Positions 17,649 through 26,633 of a stretch of 64,000 nt of DNA are shown one piece after another. The translations under genes and the position numbers were made by a program. Position 1 is the first letter of the stretch. Every line of letters starts with the position of its first letter. Source of the DNA: Balneicella halophila. GTDB taxonomy: Bacteria; Bacteroidota; Bacteroidia; Bacteroidales; Balneicellaceae. Below the pieces are notes generated by a model. It searched no databases, was not told the DNA's origin, and saw nothing but the letters and a program-made list of their open reading frames with translations. The stretch spans positions 372,001-436,000 of the forward strand of contig NZ_QENZ01000003.1 of the NCBI RefSeq assembly GCF_003096835.1, given 5' to 3'.

Positions 17649-17960
17649 ATGAAGTTTCTTTATTGCATATTATTTGTTTACATTTTAGCCCTAGGTTTAT
17701 CGCCATGTGGAGATTACCTATAGCATCAAGATAAAGATAATCTTGAAATACCTGCTCACTCTCATGATGAGGGTCGCATCGATTTATGTTCACCTTTTTG
17801 TACTTGCCAATGTTGTCATGTAGGAGCTACAAATTTTAAGTTTAATAAATTTAAAGTAGTGGCACCTTTAATAAATTCTATTTTAATAGCTAATTTCTTC
17901 TATTTGGTTGGGAGTGGTATTGATTGCTACAATAAAATATTGCAACCCCCTAGAGCCTAG
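17649..17960 (+). pseudogene. DUF6660-like small secreted Cys-rich protein, interrupted by a TAG codon
   Basis: A 103-codon frame from ATG 17649 to TAG 17958 is complete except for one in-frame TAG at codon 25 (17721-17723). The first 20 codons read as a signal peptide (ILFVYILALGLSPCGDY); after the stop come a His/Asp stretch (AHSHDEGRID), the Cys cluster LCSPFCTCQCC, a hydrophobic stretch and the ending NKILQPPRA. Small proteins of this type (I recall them as DUF6660) sit beside CzcA/CusA-type metal pumps in Bacteroidota, and a czcA-type gene starts 108 bases downstream. The frame has no other lesion, so decay is recent, or the stop is a sequence error or is read through. The family name is from memory. 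Confidence 0.7.
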
Positions 17961-18068
17961 TTTGGTTAACCATAGGATAATTCTATCCTTTCACTGAGAT
18001 GTCATAATCTTTCTTTCTTAGAATTGATTCTGATTTATACACATATAACTAAACTAATAGCATTTCAA

Positions 18069-21000
18069 ATGATTAATAAAATAATTGATTTTTCAATCAA
18101 TAATAAATTTATGGTAGGCTTGTTTACGCTATCCATAATTATAGCAGGAATATGGTGCATGCTCAGAGTTCCCATAGATGCCGTTCCTGATATAACGAAC
18201 AATCAGGTTCAGGTCATTACTCAAGCACCTAATTTAGGCACTGAAGATATCGAGCAATTTGTTACCTACCCTGTAGAAGTTGCTATGAGCAACTTGCCGG
18301 AGGTTGAAGAGATTCGGTCCATTTCACGCTTTGGGTTGTCAGTAGTAACCATAGTTTTCAATGACAAAATGGGAACCTATCTGCCTCGTCAATTAGTTTC
18401 TGAGAAACTGGATGAAGTACGTGAGGAAATACCAAGTGGTTTTGGTAAACCAGCGATGGGACCAATTTCTTCAGGTCTTGGTGAGATCTATCAATATACT
18501 TTAAAGGTAGAACCAGATTTTAAAGATAAATACTCCATAGCTGATTTACGTACTATGCAAGATTGGATTATTGAACGGCAAATGGCTATGGTAGAAGGAA
18601 TCGTGGAGGTGAATGCTGTCGGAGGTAAAATAAAACAATATGAAGTTGCTGTTGACCCTAATGAATTAAAAGCAATCGGTCTTACTATTACCGATGTTTT
18701 TGAGGCATTGGAAGCCAATAATCAAAACACTGGTGGAGCCTATATTGAAAAAAATCATCAAGCGAACTTTATTCGAGGAGAAGGATTAGTGAGAACTTTA
18801 GAGGATTTGAAAAAAATCGTAGTAACTAACAAAAATAATATCCCTGTAACCATAGGGGATATAGCGCAGGTGCAGTACGGCTCTGCAATTCGGTATGGTG
18901 CATTAACACAAGATGGAGAGGGAGAAGTGGTTGGTGGTTTAGTAATGATGCTTAAAGGTGAAAATTCGAACAACGTTATCCAAACGGTAAAAGAAAGAAT
19001 GGCACAAATTGAGAAATCATTACCTGCAGGAGTTAGTATAGAACCATTGCTAGATAGAAGCAAACTGATTGCTAACACCACTTCCACAGTGGCAACAAAT
19101 TTAATAGAAGGAGCACTGATAGTTATTTTTGTTTTAATATTTTTACTTGGTAATTGGCGAGGCGGTCTTATTGTAGCTTCCACTATACCTCTGTCTTTAC
19201 TTTTTGCCTTTATCCTAATGTACGTATTTGATGTTTGGGCAAATTTGATGAGTCTTGGTGCTATTGATTTTGGAATTATAGTGGATGGAGCAGTTATAAT
19301 TGTGGAAAGCACAGTTTTTATGATTGTTTCTAAGACTAAAAAAGATAAACCTTTGACGACTAAAGATCGAGATAGAATTACGGCTAATTCTTCTAAGAAA
19401 ATGATGAACGCTGCATTTTTCGGACAGTTAATCATACTTATTGTTTTTCTGCCAATATTAGCTTTAGAAGGTGTTGAAGGGAAAATGTTTATTCCTATGG
19501 CATTGACATTTATCTTTGCAATGATAGGTGCTATGGTTCTTTGTCTTACTTATGTACCCATGATGTCTGCACTTATTCTTAAAGCCCCTAAATCAATCAA
19601 AGTATCCTATGGTGATAAGTTTGTGCATTGGGTAGAGCATAGGTACCAATTTTTATTATCAAAAGCCTTAGGAAAGGGGAAATTCATTGTAGGAATTGCA
19701 GTAGTTTTATTTGCCGTATCAACATTTTTATTTTCTAGAATGGGGGGAGAATTTATTCCTCAATTAGACGAAGGTAATATAGCATTCCATGCTATTCTAA
19801 AACCTGGAAGCTCCCTTACAGAAGCTGTTGAAACCACAACAAAAATAGAGCAGATCGTAAAATCACAATTTCCTGAGGTGCAAAAAATAGTAAGTAGAAT
19901 TGGCGTAGCTGAGATTCCGACTGATCCTATGCCGATGGATATTGCAGATGTTTTCGTAATTCTTAAACCAAAAAGTGAATGGACAACAGTAACAACGAAA
20001 GATGAACTCATTGAAAAGATGAAAAAAGCAGTTCAAATCATTCCAGGTGTTAATTATGAATTTACTCAACCTATTGAGATGCGATTCAATGAACTTCTTG
20101 AGGGTATTCGTGAGGATATCGCGATCAAAATCTATGGAGAAGACATACAAGTGCTCTCGAAAAAAGCTGAGGAAATTTCAAAAATTATTGCTGGTACTGA
20201 GGGTATCGGAGATATGACCGTTGAAGCGACTACCGGGCTACCACAAATGACGATTACCTATAAGCGAGATAAATTAGCTCAATATGGCTTGAAAATAGAT
20301 GATTTGAATAAGATAGTACAAACAGCCTTTGCAGGAGGACAAGCTGGGACTATATTCGAAGGAGAAAAAAGGTTTGATTTAGTCGTTCGTTTAAAATCTC
20401 AGTATCGGAAAGATATTTCTGACATTCAGAACCTGTTTGTCAATTTACCATCGGGAAGCCAAATACCGCTACAGGAAGTTGCTGCTATCAGCTATAAGTC
20501 AGGCCCTATGCAGATAGGTCGAGATAATACCAATCGGAGGACATATGTGGGAATTAATGTGCGCGGTAGAGATGTAAAATCATTAGTGGATGATATTAAA
20601 GAACAGCTAGATGCCAACTTTGACTTACCACCAGGATATTTCATACGATATGGCGGTGCATTTGAGAATTTAGAAAGAGCAAGCAACAGGTTAAAAACAT
20701 TGGTACCACTAGCGTTGTTGCTTATCTTCGTGCTCATATACTTTGCGCTAAAATCCTTGCCACAAACATTGATGATTTACATTGCGATACCAATGGCAAC
20801 TATTGGCGGAGTGGTGGCTTTATGGTTACGAGACATGCCTTTTAGTATATCTGCAGGTATTGGATTTATCGTCTTATTTGGTGTTGCTGTACTCAATGGT
20901 CTTGTAATGATCAGCGGACTTAACGAGTTAAAGGCTGAACGGGTTACCAATTTAAAAGACAGGCTCATAGCAGGAACAAAACGTAGAATAAGACCCATTA

Positions 21001-22403
21001 TGCTTACTGCTTTTACTGATATTCTAGGATTTCTGCCAATGGCTATTTCTTCCTCTGCTGGTGCTGAAGTACAACGTCCTCTTGCAACAGTAGTGATAGG
21101 AGGTTTGTTTACTTCAACACTCCTCACATTATTTGTGTTGCCTATTTTGTATCAATGGGTTGAGAATAATTCATTCAGAATAAAAAGAAGACAACAACCC
21201 ATTGTTGGGCTGAGTGTGGTTGCTCTATTTTGTTTATCACCTTTTATGAGCTATGGGCAACAAGTAGCTGAGAAGCTACCCGTACTATCTTTAGATGAGG
21301 CTGTGGAGATGTCAAAAGATAATTTTCCGTTATTAAGACAGCAAAAATTAAACATTGAGAAACAACAAAGACTGAAAGGAGCTGCCTACGCCTTAGGGAC
21401 TACAGAAATCTTTACTGGAGGAGAGGAAGTTAAGAATGGTTCTGGCACTTATACTATGTTGGGTCTTAGTCAATCAGAAATTGATATTTTCGGACTTGCC
21501 TCAAAGAAAAGATTACAAGAACAACGAATAGCACTTGCCGAAGTTGCCTACGAACTAACCGAACTAGACTTAGAATTGAAAGTGAAGAAAGCTTGGCTCA
21601 CTGCTTTTCAAACTCAACAAAAATACTGTTTATATAAGCAACTAGATTCTATTTATTTAAAATTGAAAGAGTCGGTAACATTAAATTATGAAGTTGAAAA
21701 TATTTCGAAACTAGAATATTCAGCTACGCTAAATCAAGTTTTCCAAATTCGAAATCAGAAGGACAAGGCTCAGAGTGAATATTTTATGGCCCTAAATGCA
21801 TTAAATTTTTGGCTGGTATCGGATGAACTCTACTCTGTTCCCATGGAATATGAGAACCTCGAAATTAAAGAATATGAAAGTCATTCTGTGGAAGCACATC
21901 CATTGTTTCATCAGTCTGAAATTAAGCTGAGTGAGGCAGAAGCTCAATATAAGGCTATGAGGAATGATAATCTTCCTAAGCTAAGTTTGGAAGGTGGTAT
22001 GCAAAGAGCTGATGGAGAATCAGGTTATTATTCTTTCCAAGTGGGAATATCCATTCCTTTTTTATCTGGTGCTACGAACTCCCAACTTAAAGCCGCAAAG
22101 ATTGATAAACTTATTAGCCAATCAATCTATGAACAGGAAAAGGGCGAAATTAAATTACAATATGCTCAAGCTCTAGAAACTTATAGACAGAGGAAGAGTA
22201 CCTGGGGATTTTATAAAGATGAGTTGATTCCATTAATCAAAGAACAAAAAACAGGAGCTCTTTTTGCTTATCAAGAAGGAGAAATTGATTATACAACATT
22301 TACACAGCTAATGAAGGAAGCTGTCCAATCAGAAATAGAGGCGCAAGATGCTTATGTAAGCTATATGGAAAGCATTTTCGAATTACAATACTTTAAAAAC
22401 TAA
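18069..22403 (+). CDS. czcA: CzcA/CusA heavy-metal RND pump fused to a TolC-type outer-membrane channel
   Basis: A 1444-residue fusion. Residues 1 to about 1040 are a heavy-metal RND pump; TM4 carries GAIDFGIIVDGAVIIVE, whose two Asp and final Glu match the proton-relay residues of CzcA (Zn/Co/Cd) rather than a drug pump. Residues about 1065-1444 are a CzcC/TolC-type outer-membrane factor (LPVLSLDEAVEMSKDNFPLL...), with long helical repeats. The join (about 1043-1064) is a hydrophobic stretch ending SYGQQ that resembles a signal peptide. Fusions of this kind are widespread in Bacteroidota. ATG 18069 (MINKIIDFS) is preferred to a TTG at 18024. The adaptor gene follows after 5 bases. Confidence 0.92.
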   Translation: MINKIIDFSINNKFMVGLFTLSIIIAGIWCMLRVPIDAVPDITNNQVQVITQAPNLGTEDIEQFVTYPVEVAMSNLPEVEEIRSISRFGLSVVTIVFNDKMGTYLPRQLVSEKLDEVREEIPSGFGKPAMGPISSGLGEIYQYTLKVEPDFKDKYSIADLRTMQDWIIERQMAMVEGIVEVNAVGGKIKQYEVAVDPNELKAIGLTITDVFEALEANNQNTGGAYIEKNHQANFIRGEGLVRTLEDLKKIVVTNKNNIPVTIGDIAQVQYGSAIRYGALTQDGEGEVVGGLVMMLKGENSNNVIQTVKERMAQIEKSLPAGVSIEPLLDRSKLIANTTSTVATNLIEGALIVIFVLIFLLGNWRGGLIVASTIPLSLLFAFILMYVFDVWANLMSLGAIDFGIIVDGAVIIVESTVFMIVSKTKKDKPLTTKDRDRITANSSKKMMNAAFFGQLIILIVFLPILALEGVEGKMFIPMALTFIFAMIGAMVLCLTYVPMMSALILKAPKSIKVSYGDKFVHWVEHRYQFLLSKALGKGKFIVGIAVVLFAVSTFLFSRMGGEFIPQLDEGNIAFHAILKPGSSLTEAVETTTKIEQIVKSQFPEVQKIVSRIGVAEIPTDPMPMDIADVFVILKPKSEWTTVTTKDELIEKMKKAVQIIPGVNYEFTQPIEMRFNELLEGIREDIAIKIYGEDIQVLSKKAEEISKIIAGTEGIGDMTVEATTGLPQMTITYKRDKLAQYGLKIDDLNKIVQTAFAGGQAGTIFEGEKRFDLVVRLKSQYRKDISDIQNLFVNLPSGSQIPLQEVAAISYKSGPMQIGRDNTNRRTYVGINVRGRDVKSLVDDIKEQLDANFDLPPGYFIRYGGAFENLERASNRLKTLVPLALLLIFVLIYFALKSLPQTLMIYIAIPMATIGGVVALWLRDMPFSISAGIGFIVLFGVAVLNGLVMISGLNELKAERVTNLKDRLIAGTKRRIRPIMLTAFTDILGFLPMAISSSAGAEVQRPLATVVIGGLFTSTLLTLFVLPILYQWVENNSFRIKRRQQPIVGLSVVALFCLSPFMSYGQQVAEKLPVLSLDEAVEMSKDNFPLLRQQKLNIEKQQRLKGAAYALGTTEIFTGGEEVKNGSGTYTMLGLSQSEIDIFGLASKKRLQEQRIALAEVAYELTELDLELKVKKAWLTAFQTQQKYCLYKQLDSIYLKLKESVTLNYEVENISKLEYSATLNQVFQIRNQKDKAQSEYFMALNALNFWLVSDELYSVPMEYENLEIKEYESHSVEAHPLFHQSEIKLSEAEAQYKAMRNDNLPKLSLEGGMQRADGESGYYSFQVGISIPFLSGATNSQLKAAKIDKLISQSIYEQEKGEIKLQYAQALETYRQRKSTWGFYKDELIPLIKEQKTGALFAYQEGEIDYTTFTQLMKEAVQSEIEAQDAYVSYMESIFELQYFKN

Positions 22404-22408
22404 CTATA

Positions 22409-23626
22409 ATGAGAAATAAAATATACATCACATTTACAATACTTGCATTGTCATTACAATTGACTTCATGTAGTACAAAAGATAGCAAAGCTACTAATAA
22501 TGGAGCTATTCATAAGGGCGAAGACCAAAATCAAACTCCTGAAATGAACAATCTTGAAGAACATGTTCATGAAGAAGTGCATCTATCACAACAACAATTT
22601 GTAGCTTTAAAAATGAAGATAGATACGCTTAAAATGCGTAATATGGGTGGTTATGTGAAGGCAAATGGGATGCTCTCTGTGCCTCCTCAAAGTAAAGCCA
22701 CTGTAACATCACTAGTGGAGGCGAATGTGGTACACATACAGGTAACTGAAGGTGATGAAGTGCGTAAAGGTCAGGTTCTTGCTTATTTGTCACATCCAAA
22801 TATTGTCAAAACACAAACTGATTATTTAAATGCATATACGAATAATGTCTTTTTGGAGAAGAACTATCAACGACAAAAGCGACTGTATGATGCTGGAGTT
22901 GGCTCAGGTGCTAATTTTCAAAAAGCAGAATCAGAATATGAAACTTCAAAAGCTGCTTTAAGTGGCTTAGAGGCTCAGCTCAAGCTACTAAATGTAGACA
23001 TTAATGCTACAAAAAAAGGTAATATAGTGCAAAAGATAGCACTAAGAGCTCCAATAAATGGATTCGTTCAAAAGGTTGATGTGAATATTGGGCAGTACGT
23101 AAGCGCTCAAACTGAAATGTTTCAAATAGTGAATACTAAACATATTCATGCCGACTTAATGGTATTTGAAAAAGATGCGTTTAAGATAAAACGTGGTCAA
23201 AAGGTGAGCTTTGAAGATGTTGCAATAGACGGTGAAGAATTGGTTGGGGAAATTCATTCTGTAGGAAAATCGTTTGAAACCAATCCCAAGGCTATAAGGG
23301 TACATGTAGATGTTGAGAATAAGAAAAACAATCTTATTCCCGGAGTCTATGTAAAAGGAAAGATTAGGGTTGAAAATGATCTTTTATTGGCAATTCCACA
23401 AAGTGCAGTAATCAAAGAAGATGACAAATTTTATATTTTTTCTGTAGAAAAAGAAGAGGAAGAGTGGGCATTTAAACCTGTAGAAATAGTTGTAGGAGCT
23501 AACGATGGCGAATGGGTGGAAATTGAATTGTTAGATGATGAACATGCAAATGATATGTTTGCATTCAATAATGCATACTACCTCATTGCAGAGATGAAAA
23601 AAAGCGAGGCAGGTCATTCACATTAA
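22409..23626 (+). CDS. czcB: Periplasmic adaptor of the metal efflux pump (CzcB/CusB)
   Basis: A 405-residue membrane-fusion lipoprotein (lipobox LQLTSC, Cys22). It has a biotinyl-lipoyl-like domain (VEANVVHIQVTEGDEVRKGQVLAYLSHP and later RAPINGFVQKVDVNIGQYV) flanking a helical hairpin, then a beta-barrel domain. His-rich stretches near the N-terminus (EEHVHEEVHLS) and at the very end (AGHSH) suggest metal binding. It links the inner-membrane pump to the channel, which here is fused to the pump itself. Confidence 0.92.
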   Translation: MRNKIYITFTILALSLQLTSCSTKDSKATNNGAIHKGEDQNQTPEMNNLEEHVHEEVHLSQQQFVALKMKIDTLKMRNMGGYVKANGMLSVPPQSKATVTSLVEANVVHIQVTEGDEVRKGQVLAYLSHPNIVKTQTDYLNAYTNNVFLEKNYQRQKRLYDAGVGSGANFQKAESEYETSKAALSGLEAQLKLLNVDINATKKGNIVQKIALRAPINGFVQKVDVNIGQYVSAQTEMFQIVNTKHIHADLMVFEKDAFKIKRGQKVSFEDVAIDGEELVGEIHSVGKSFETNPKAIRVHVDVENKKNNLIPGVYVKGKIRVENDLLLAIPQSAVIKEDDKFYIFSVEKEEEEWAFKPVEIVVGANDGEWVEIELLDDEHANDMFAFNNAYYLIAEMKKSEAGHSH

Positions 23627-23648
23627 TTTTCTAGATATTTTACATACA

Positions 23649-23682
23649 GAAACCTTGCCTTTACTAAAGGATGTGAGGTTTC
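23649..23682 (+). other. Stem-loop after czcB
   Basis: GAAACCT/AGGTTTC encloses an inner CCTTT/AAAGG stem. There is no T run, so it may be a weak terminator or only a stabilising 3' structure. Confidence 0.35.
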
Positions 23683-23776
23683 CTAGAGTAAAACCTTACC
23701 TAGGATTGATATAAATATATGAGTTCAGCACAGTTAATTTCTGCTAGGATTCATTTATTTTAAAAAAGGCATAGAT

Positions 23777-23808
23777 TTTGTTCAATACCTTGATAGTTGC
23801 TATCTTAG
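23777..23808 (+). promoter_or_regulatory. Promoter of the fasciclin lipoprotein gene
   Basis: TTTG at 23777-23780 and TATCTTAG at 23801-23808, 20 bases apart. Confidence 0.6.
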
Positions 23809-23853
23809 CCTCGTAAAACTCAGTTTTAATAATTTAACTATAACTAATACGAT

Positions 23854-24807
23854 ATGAGTAAAAAATTTATAGTCAGTTTTTTGTTAGGTTTATCATTATT
23901 TTCTTTACTTCTTATTGCATGTAATGATGATGACAAATCTGACGATATTCAAGAACCTAACGTATATGAGATCGTTAAACTTTCTCCTAGCCTCAGTTCA
24001 TTTTATGAAGCACTACGTTTAGCCAACCTAGATGGAACATTAGCTAATAATAATTCATTGACGGTTCTCGCACCTACCAATGATGCATTTAAAAAATTGT
24101 TTACAGCGTTAGATGTAGATTCTTTGAATGATATAGAGTCTGATTTGCTAAAGACAACTTTGTTAAATCACATGTTGAACACAACTATGACATCAGCAGA
24201 CTTTACGAATGCTTACGAAAATACATCAGCTTTGGGACCTGATGATTTGCCTCTATCCTTACAAGTTGAGGTTGCAGATGAAATTATTTTTAATAAAGTA
24301 GCTAAAGTAACTAAAGCTGATGTGATAGGCACCAATGGCGTGGTTCATGTAATTGATAATGTATTATTGCCTAATAATTTAGATTCATTAATAGCTAATA
24401 ATGAGGATTTTTCTATTTTAAATGAAGCTTTGCGAGATAGTCGTCATTCTTTTGACTTTACTTCTGTTTTGTCAGGTAGCGGACCTTTTACATTCTTTGC
24501 TCCAACGAATGAGGCTTTCGACGCTTTATTTGAGGCAAATGCTGATTGGAATTCAATAGGTGATATTCCTATAGATGTTTTAGAATCATTTTTGATTTAC
24601 CATATTGTTCAAGGTGATAATATTCAAGAAGGTGAATTTCAAAATGGTCGTGAGTTAATAACATTAAACGGTGGAACTATAATCGTAAGTTTGACTGAGG
24701 GAGCACAACTAAAAACGACAACTAATCAAACTGTCAATATTACTTATACAGATATTCAAGGAATTAATGGTGTTGTTCATGCTATTGGTTCAGTTCTTGT
24801 TCCTTAA
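23854..24807 (+). CDS. Lipoprotein with two fasciclin (FAS1) domains
   Basis: A 317-residue protein with a lipobox at LLLIAC (Cys23), so it is exported and lipid-anchored. Two FAS1 repeats follow (about 38-172 and 176-317). Each has the paired motifs of the family: LTVLAPTNDAFKKL and NGVVHVIDNVLLP in the first, FTFFAPTNEAFDALF and NGVVHAIGSVLVP in the second. FAS1 domains mediate adhesion to cells, matrix or polysaccharide. It has its own promoter and terminator and seems to be a single-gene unit. Confidence 0.92.
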   Translation: MSKKFIVSFLLGLSLFSLLLIACNDDDKSDDIQEPNVYEIVKLSPSLSSFYEALRLANLDGTLANNNSLTVLAPTNDAFKKLFTALDVDSLNDIESDLLKTTLLNHMLNTTMTSADFTNAYENTSALGPDDLPLSLQVEVADEIIFNKVAKVTKADVIGTNGVVHVIDNVLLPNNLDSLIANNEDFSILNEALRDSRHSFDFTSVLSGSGPFTFFAPTNEAFDALFEANADWNSIGDIPIDVLESFLIYHIVQGDNIQEGEFQNGRELITLNGGTIIVSLTEGAQLKTTTNQTVNITYTDIQGINGVVHAIGSVLVP

Positions 24808-24832
24808 GACCAACAAATTCCCTAAGAATTAT

Positions 24833-24862
24833 AAAGCTGTGATGAAAATCATGGCTTTTTTT
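24833..24862 (+). terminator. Terminator after the fasciclin gene
   Basis: AAAGCTGTGAT and ATCATGGCTTT pair (with G-T pairs) around a GAAA tetraloop, followed by T residues. Confidence 0.8.
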
Positions 24863-24873
24863 AGCTTCGTTCA

Positions 24874-24927
24874 TCGATTGAATTTCGACTTTCGTCTATA
24901 AGTTTAATTTATAAGTCGATTGTATTT
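24874..24927. repeat. Direct repeat upstream of the EF-hand gene
   Basis: TCGATTGAATTT at 24874-24885 and TCGATTGTATTT at 24916-24927 match at 11 of 12 bases and start 42 bases apart, about four helical turns. They could be regulator-binding half-sites; chance is not excluded. Confidence 0.35.
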
Positions 24928-24948
24928 TAATTATTCTCATCAATAATA

Positions 24949-24956
24949 TAGCTTTG
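24949..24956 (+). promoter_or_regulatory. -7 box upstream of the EF-hand gene
   Basis: TAGCTTTG fits TAnnTTTG. A TTG at 24920-24922 is the nearest upstream element but is 26 bases away, longer than usual. Confidence 0.4.
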
Positions 24957-24997
24957 TTACTGAAAATCAAAATATTAATTATTAAAAAGAGAATAAA

Positions 24998-25558
24998 ATG
25001 AAAAAGGTAAAATTATTTTTAATAGCATTAGGACTAGGAGCTATGACAATCTCTGTAGCTCAACAACCAACTAAAAACCTAAAAGAGCAACAGCTGGATT
25101 TATTCCACCAATTAGATGAGAATAAAGATGATAAATTAAGTCTGGGTGAGTTTAAAAATATGAGCGAGGTGACAAAGCTTCATCGAGAGGAACTGCGAAA
25201 AAGTAACTTTGAGCTACTGGATGCCAATGGGGATGGTAAAGTAACTTTAGAGGAGTTTCAAGCAATAAAACATGAGCCCAAACATAAGCGCAGAAGAGCT
25301 ACTAAGGACAAAAAAGAAATTTTTGAAATGAAGGATACAAATAAGGATGGTGCAATTACACTTGAGGAGTTCCAAAAAACACCGAGAACGAGAATGGGTG
25401 ACTCTGAACGCAGAATGTCTAATCCGGAGCGGAAATTTGAACGCTTAGATACTGACAATGATGGATTCTTAACAATAAAAGAATTTACTGACAGAAAGAT
25501 GCAACCTAAAAGAGAACACCGAAACTTTAAAAAAGGAAAACGAAGAATGCGCAACTAA
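24998..25558 (+). CDS. Secreted protein with four EF-hands
   Basis: A 186-residue exported protein (signal peptide about 1-22, ending SVAQQ). Four calcium-binding EF-hand loops are intact, each with acidic residues at positions 1, 3 or 5 and 12: DENKDDKLSLGE, DANGDGKVTLEE, DTNKDGAITLEE and DTDNDGFLTIKE. The C-terminal 20 residues are strongly basic. It likely binds Ca2+ in the periplasm. It lies upstream of a sensor kinase, a response regulator and an outer-membrane receptor in the same direction, which may form one functional unit. Confidence 0.9.
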   Translation: MKKVKLFLIALGLGAMTISVAQQPTKNLKEQQLDLFHQLDENKDDKLSLGEFKNMSEVTKLHREELRKSNFELLDANGDGKVTLEEFQAIKHEPKHKRRRATKDKKEIFEMKDTNKDGAITLEEFQKTPRTRMGDSERRMSNPERKFERLDTDNDGFLTIKEFTDRKMQPKREHRNFKKGKRRMRN

Positions 25559-25582
25559 TTTATTCCTTAGCTTTGTCTGTAT

Positions 25583-25622
25583 GAAAGAGGCTAAGACCAT
25601 GTGTCTTAGACTTTCTTTTTTT
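25583..25622 (+). terminator. Terminator after the EF-hand gene
   Basis: CTAAGAC/GTCTTAG with outer GAAAG/CTTTC around a 5-base loop, followed by seven T. It separates the EF-hand gene from the kinase gene. Confidence 0.8.
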
Positions 25623-25634
25623 AATTTGTAAACA

Positions 25635-26633
25635 ATGAATAAAAATTTGCAGCATAAAATACTAACTCATATCATCGTATGGCTGTGTTTTCTTAGCTTT
25701 ATTGTGTTAATCTTTTTCATTCAACATGGCAGAGTTCACTTGTCATTGTTTGAGCGCTTAGTATGGGGAGTTGTGTTGTTTTATATAAACTACCTTATTT
25801 TAATTCCTAAGCTACTCTTCAAGGAAAAGAGGTTTTTATACATTCTAATATCCATCGTAGTTATATTTTTGTTAGTAGCCTTTCCTTCTATAATAAAGCT
25901 CCTAGATGATAAGAAAATTACCCTACATAGGCTTTTTAGACTGCGTTTCTTCTTTTTCCTTTTTATGCAACTTTTCTTTTTCGTTGCAGCCATCGCAATA
26001 CGATTTTATGAAAAATGGTATGAGAATGAAAAACGAACTCAAAAAATGAGAACAGAGCAGGTTGCTAGCGAATTGTATTATTTAAAAAATCAAATCAATC
26101 CCCATTTTTTATTTAATTCACTGAACAGCATCTATGCACTTACCGTAAAAAAATCTGATCAAGCACCTGAGGCAGTTATCACACTTTCAGAATTGATGCG
26201 ATATATGCTGTATGAGACTGACCATCACTTTGTACCTGTTGAAAAGGAGTTGCAATATATTGAAAACTACATAAAGTTGCAGCGTTTGAGAATGGCTGAC
26301 AGCAGTAATGTTACCCTAAAAGTGAAAGGAGATATTACGAATAAGAAAATAAGCCCGCTAATCCTAATCTCCTTTATTGAAAATGCCTTTAAGTACGGAG
26401 TCAACAGCTCCGGGAAAACAAAAATAAATATTGTATTAACGCTATCAAATGATCAAATTTCTTTTCATTGTGACAACGCAATCAGCAATACTCAAAAGGA
26501 TAAAAACACACCAGAAGGTATTGGGTTGAAAAATACGAAAGAGCGCTTAGACCTTTTGTACTCTAATAAATACTCATTGGAAATCGTACATACAGAAGAT
26601 AACTATTCTGTTGACTTAAAACTAGATATATGA
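25635..26633 (+). CDS. LytS/AlgZ-type sensor histidine kinase
   Basis: A 332-residue kinase with four hydrophobic segments in the first 125 residues, a short linker, and a HisKA_7TM-independent kinase core of the LytS type: KNQINPHFLFNSLNSIYAL carries the phosphorylated His, and an ATPase domain follows (LILISFIENAFKYGV; EGIGLKNTKERLDLLY). No sizeable periplasmic domain is present, so it senses within the membrane or through a partner. The gene overlaps the response regulator by 4 bases. Confidence 0.92.
   Translation: MNKNLQHKILTHIIVWLCFLSFIVLIFFIQHGRVHLSLFERLVWGVVLFYINYLILIPKLLFKEKRFLYILISIVVIFLLVAFPSIIKLLDDKKITLHRLFRLRFFFFLFMQLFFFVAAIAIRFYEKWYENEKRTQKMRTEQVASELYYLKNQINPHFLFNSLNSIYALTVKKSDQAPEAVITLSELMRYMLYETDHHFVPVEKELQYIENYIKLQRLRMADSSNVTLKVKGDITNKKISPLILISFIENAFKYGVNSSGKTKINIVLTLSNDQISFHCDNAISNTQKDKNTPEGIGLKNTKERLDLLYSNKYSLEIVHTEDNYSVDLKLDI

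Noticed and set aside
18758-19435. A 225-codon minus-strand frame inside czcA.
   Set aside because: It is the antisense shadow of the pump's conserved frame, with no recognisable family.
23627-25000. Possible mobile-element scar between the metal locus and the EF-hand cluster.
   Set aside because: No inverted repeats with target-site duplication, transposase fragment or attachment site could be found.
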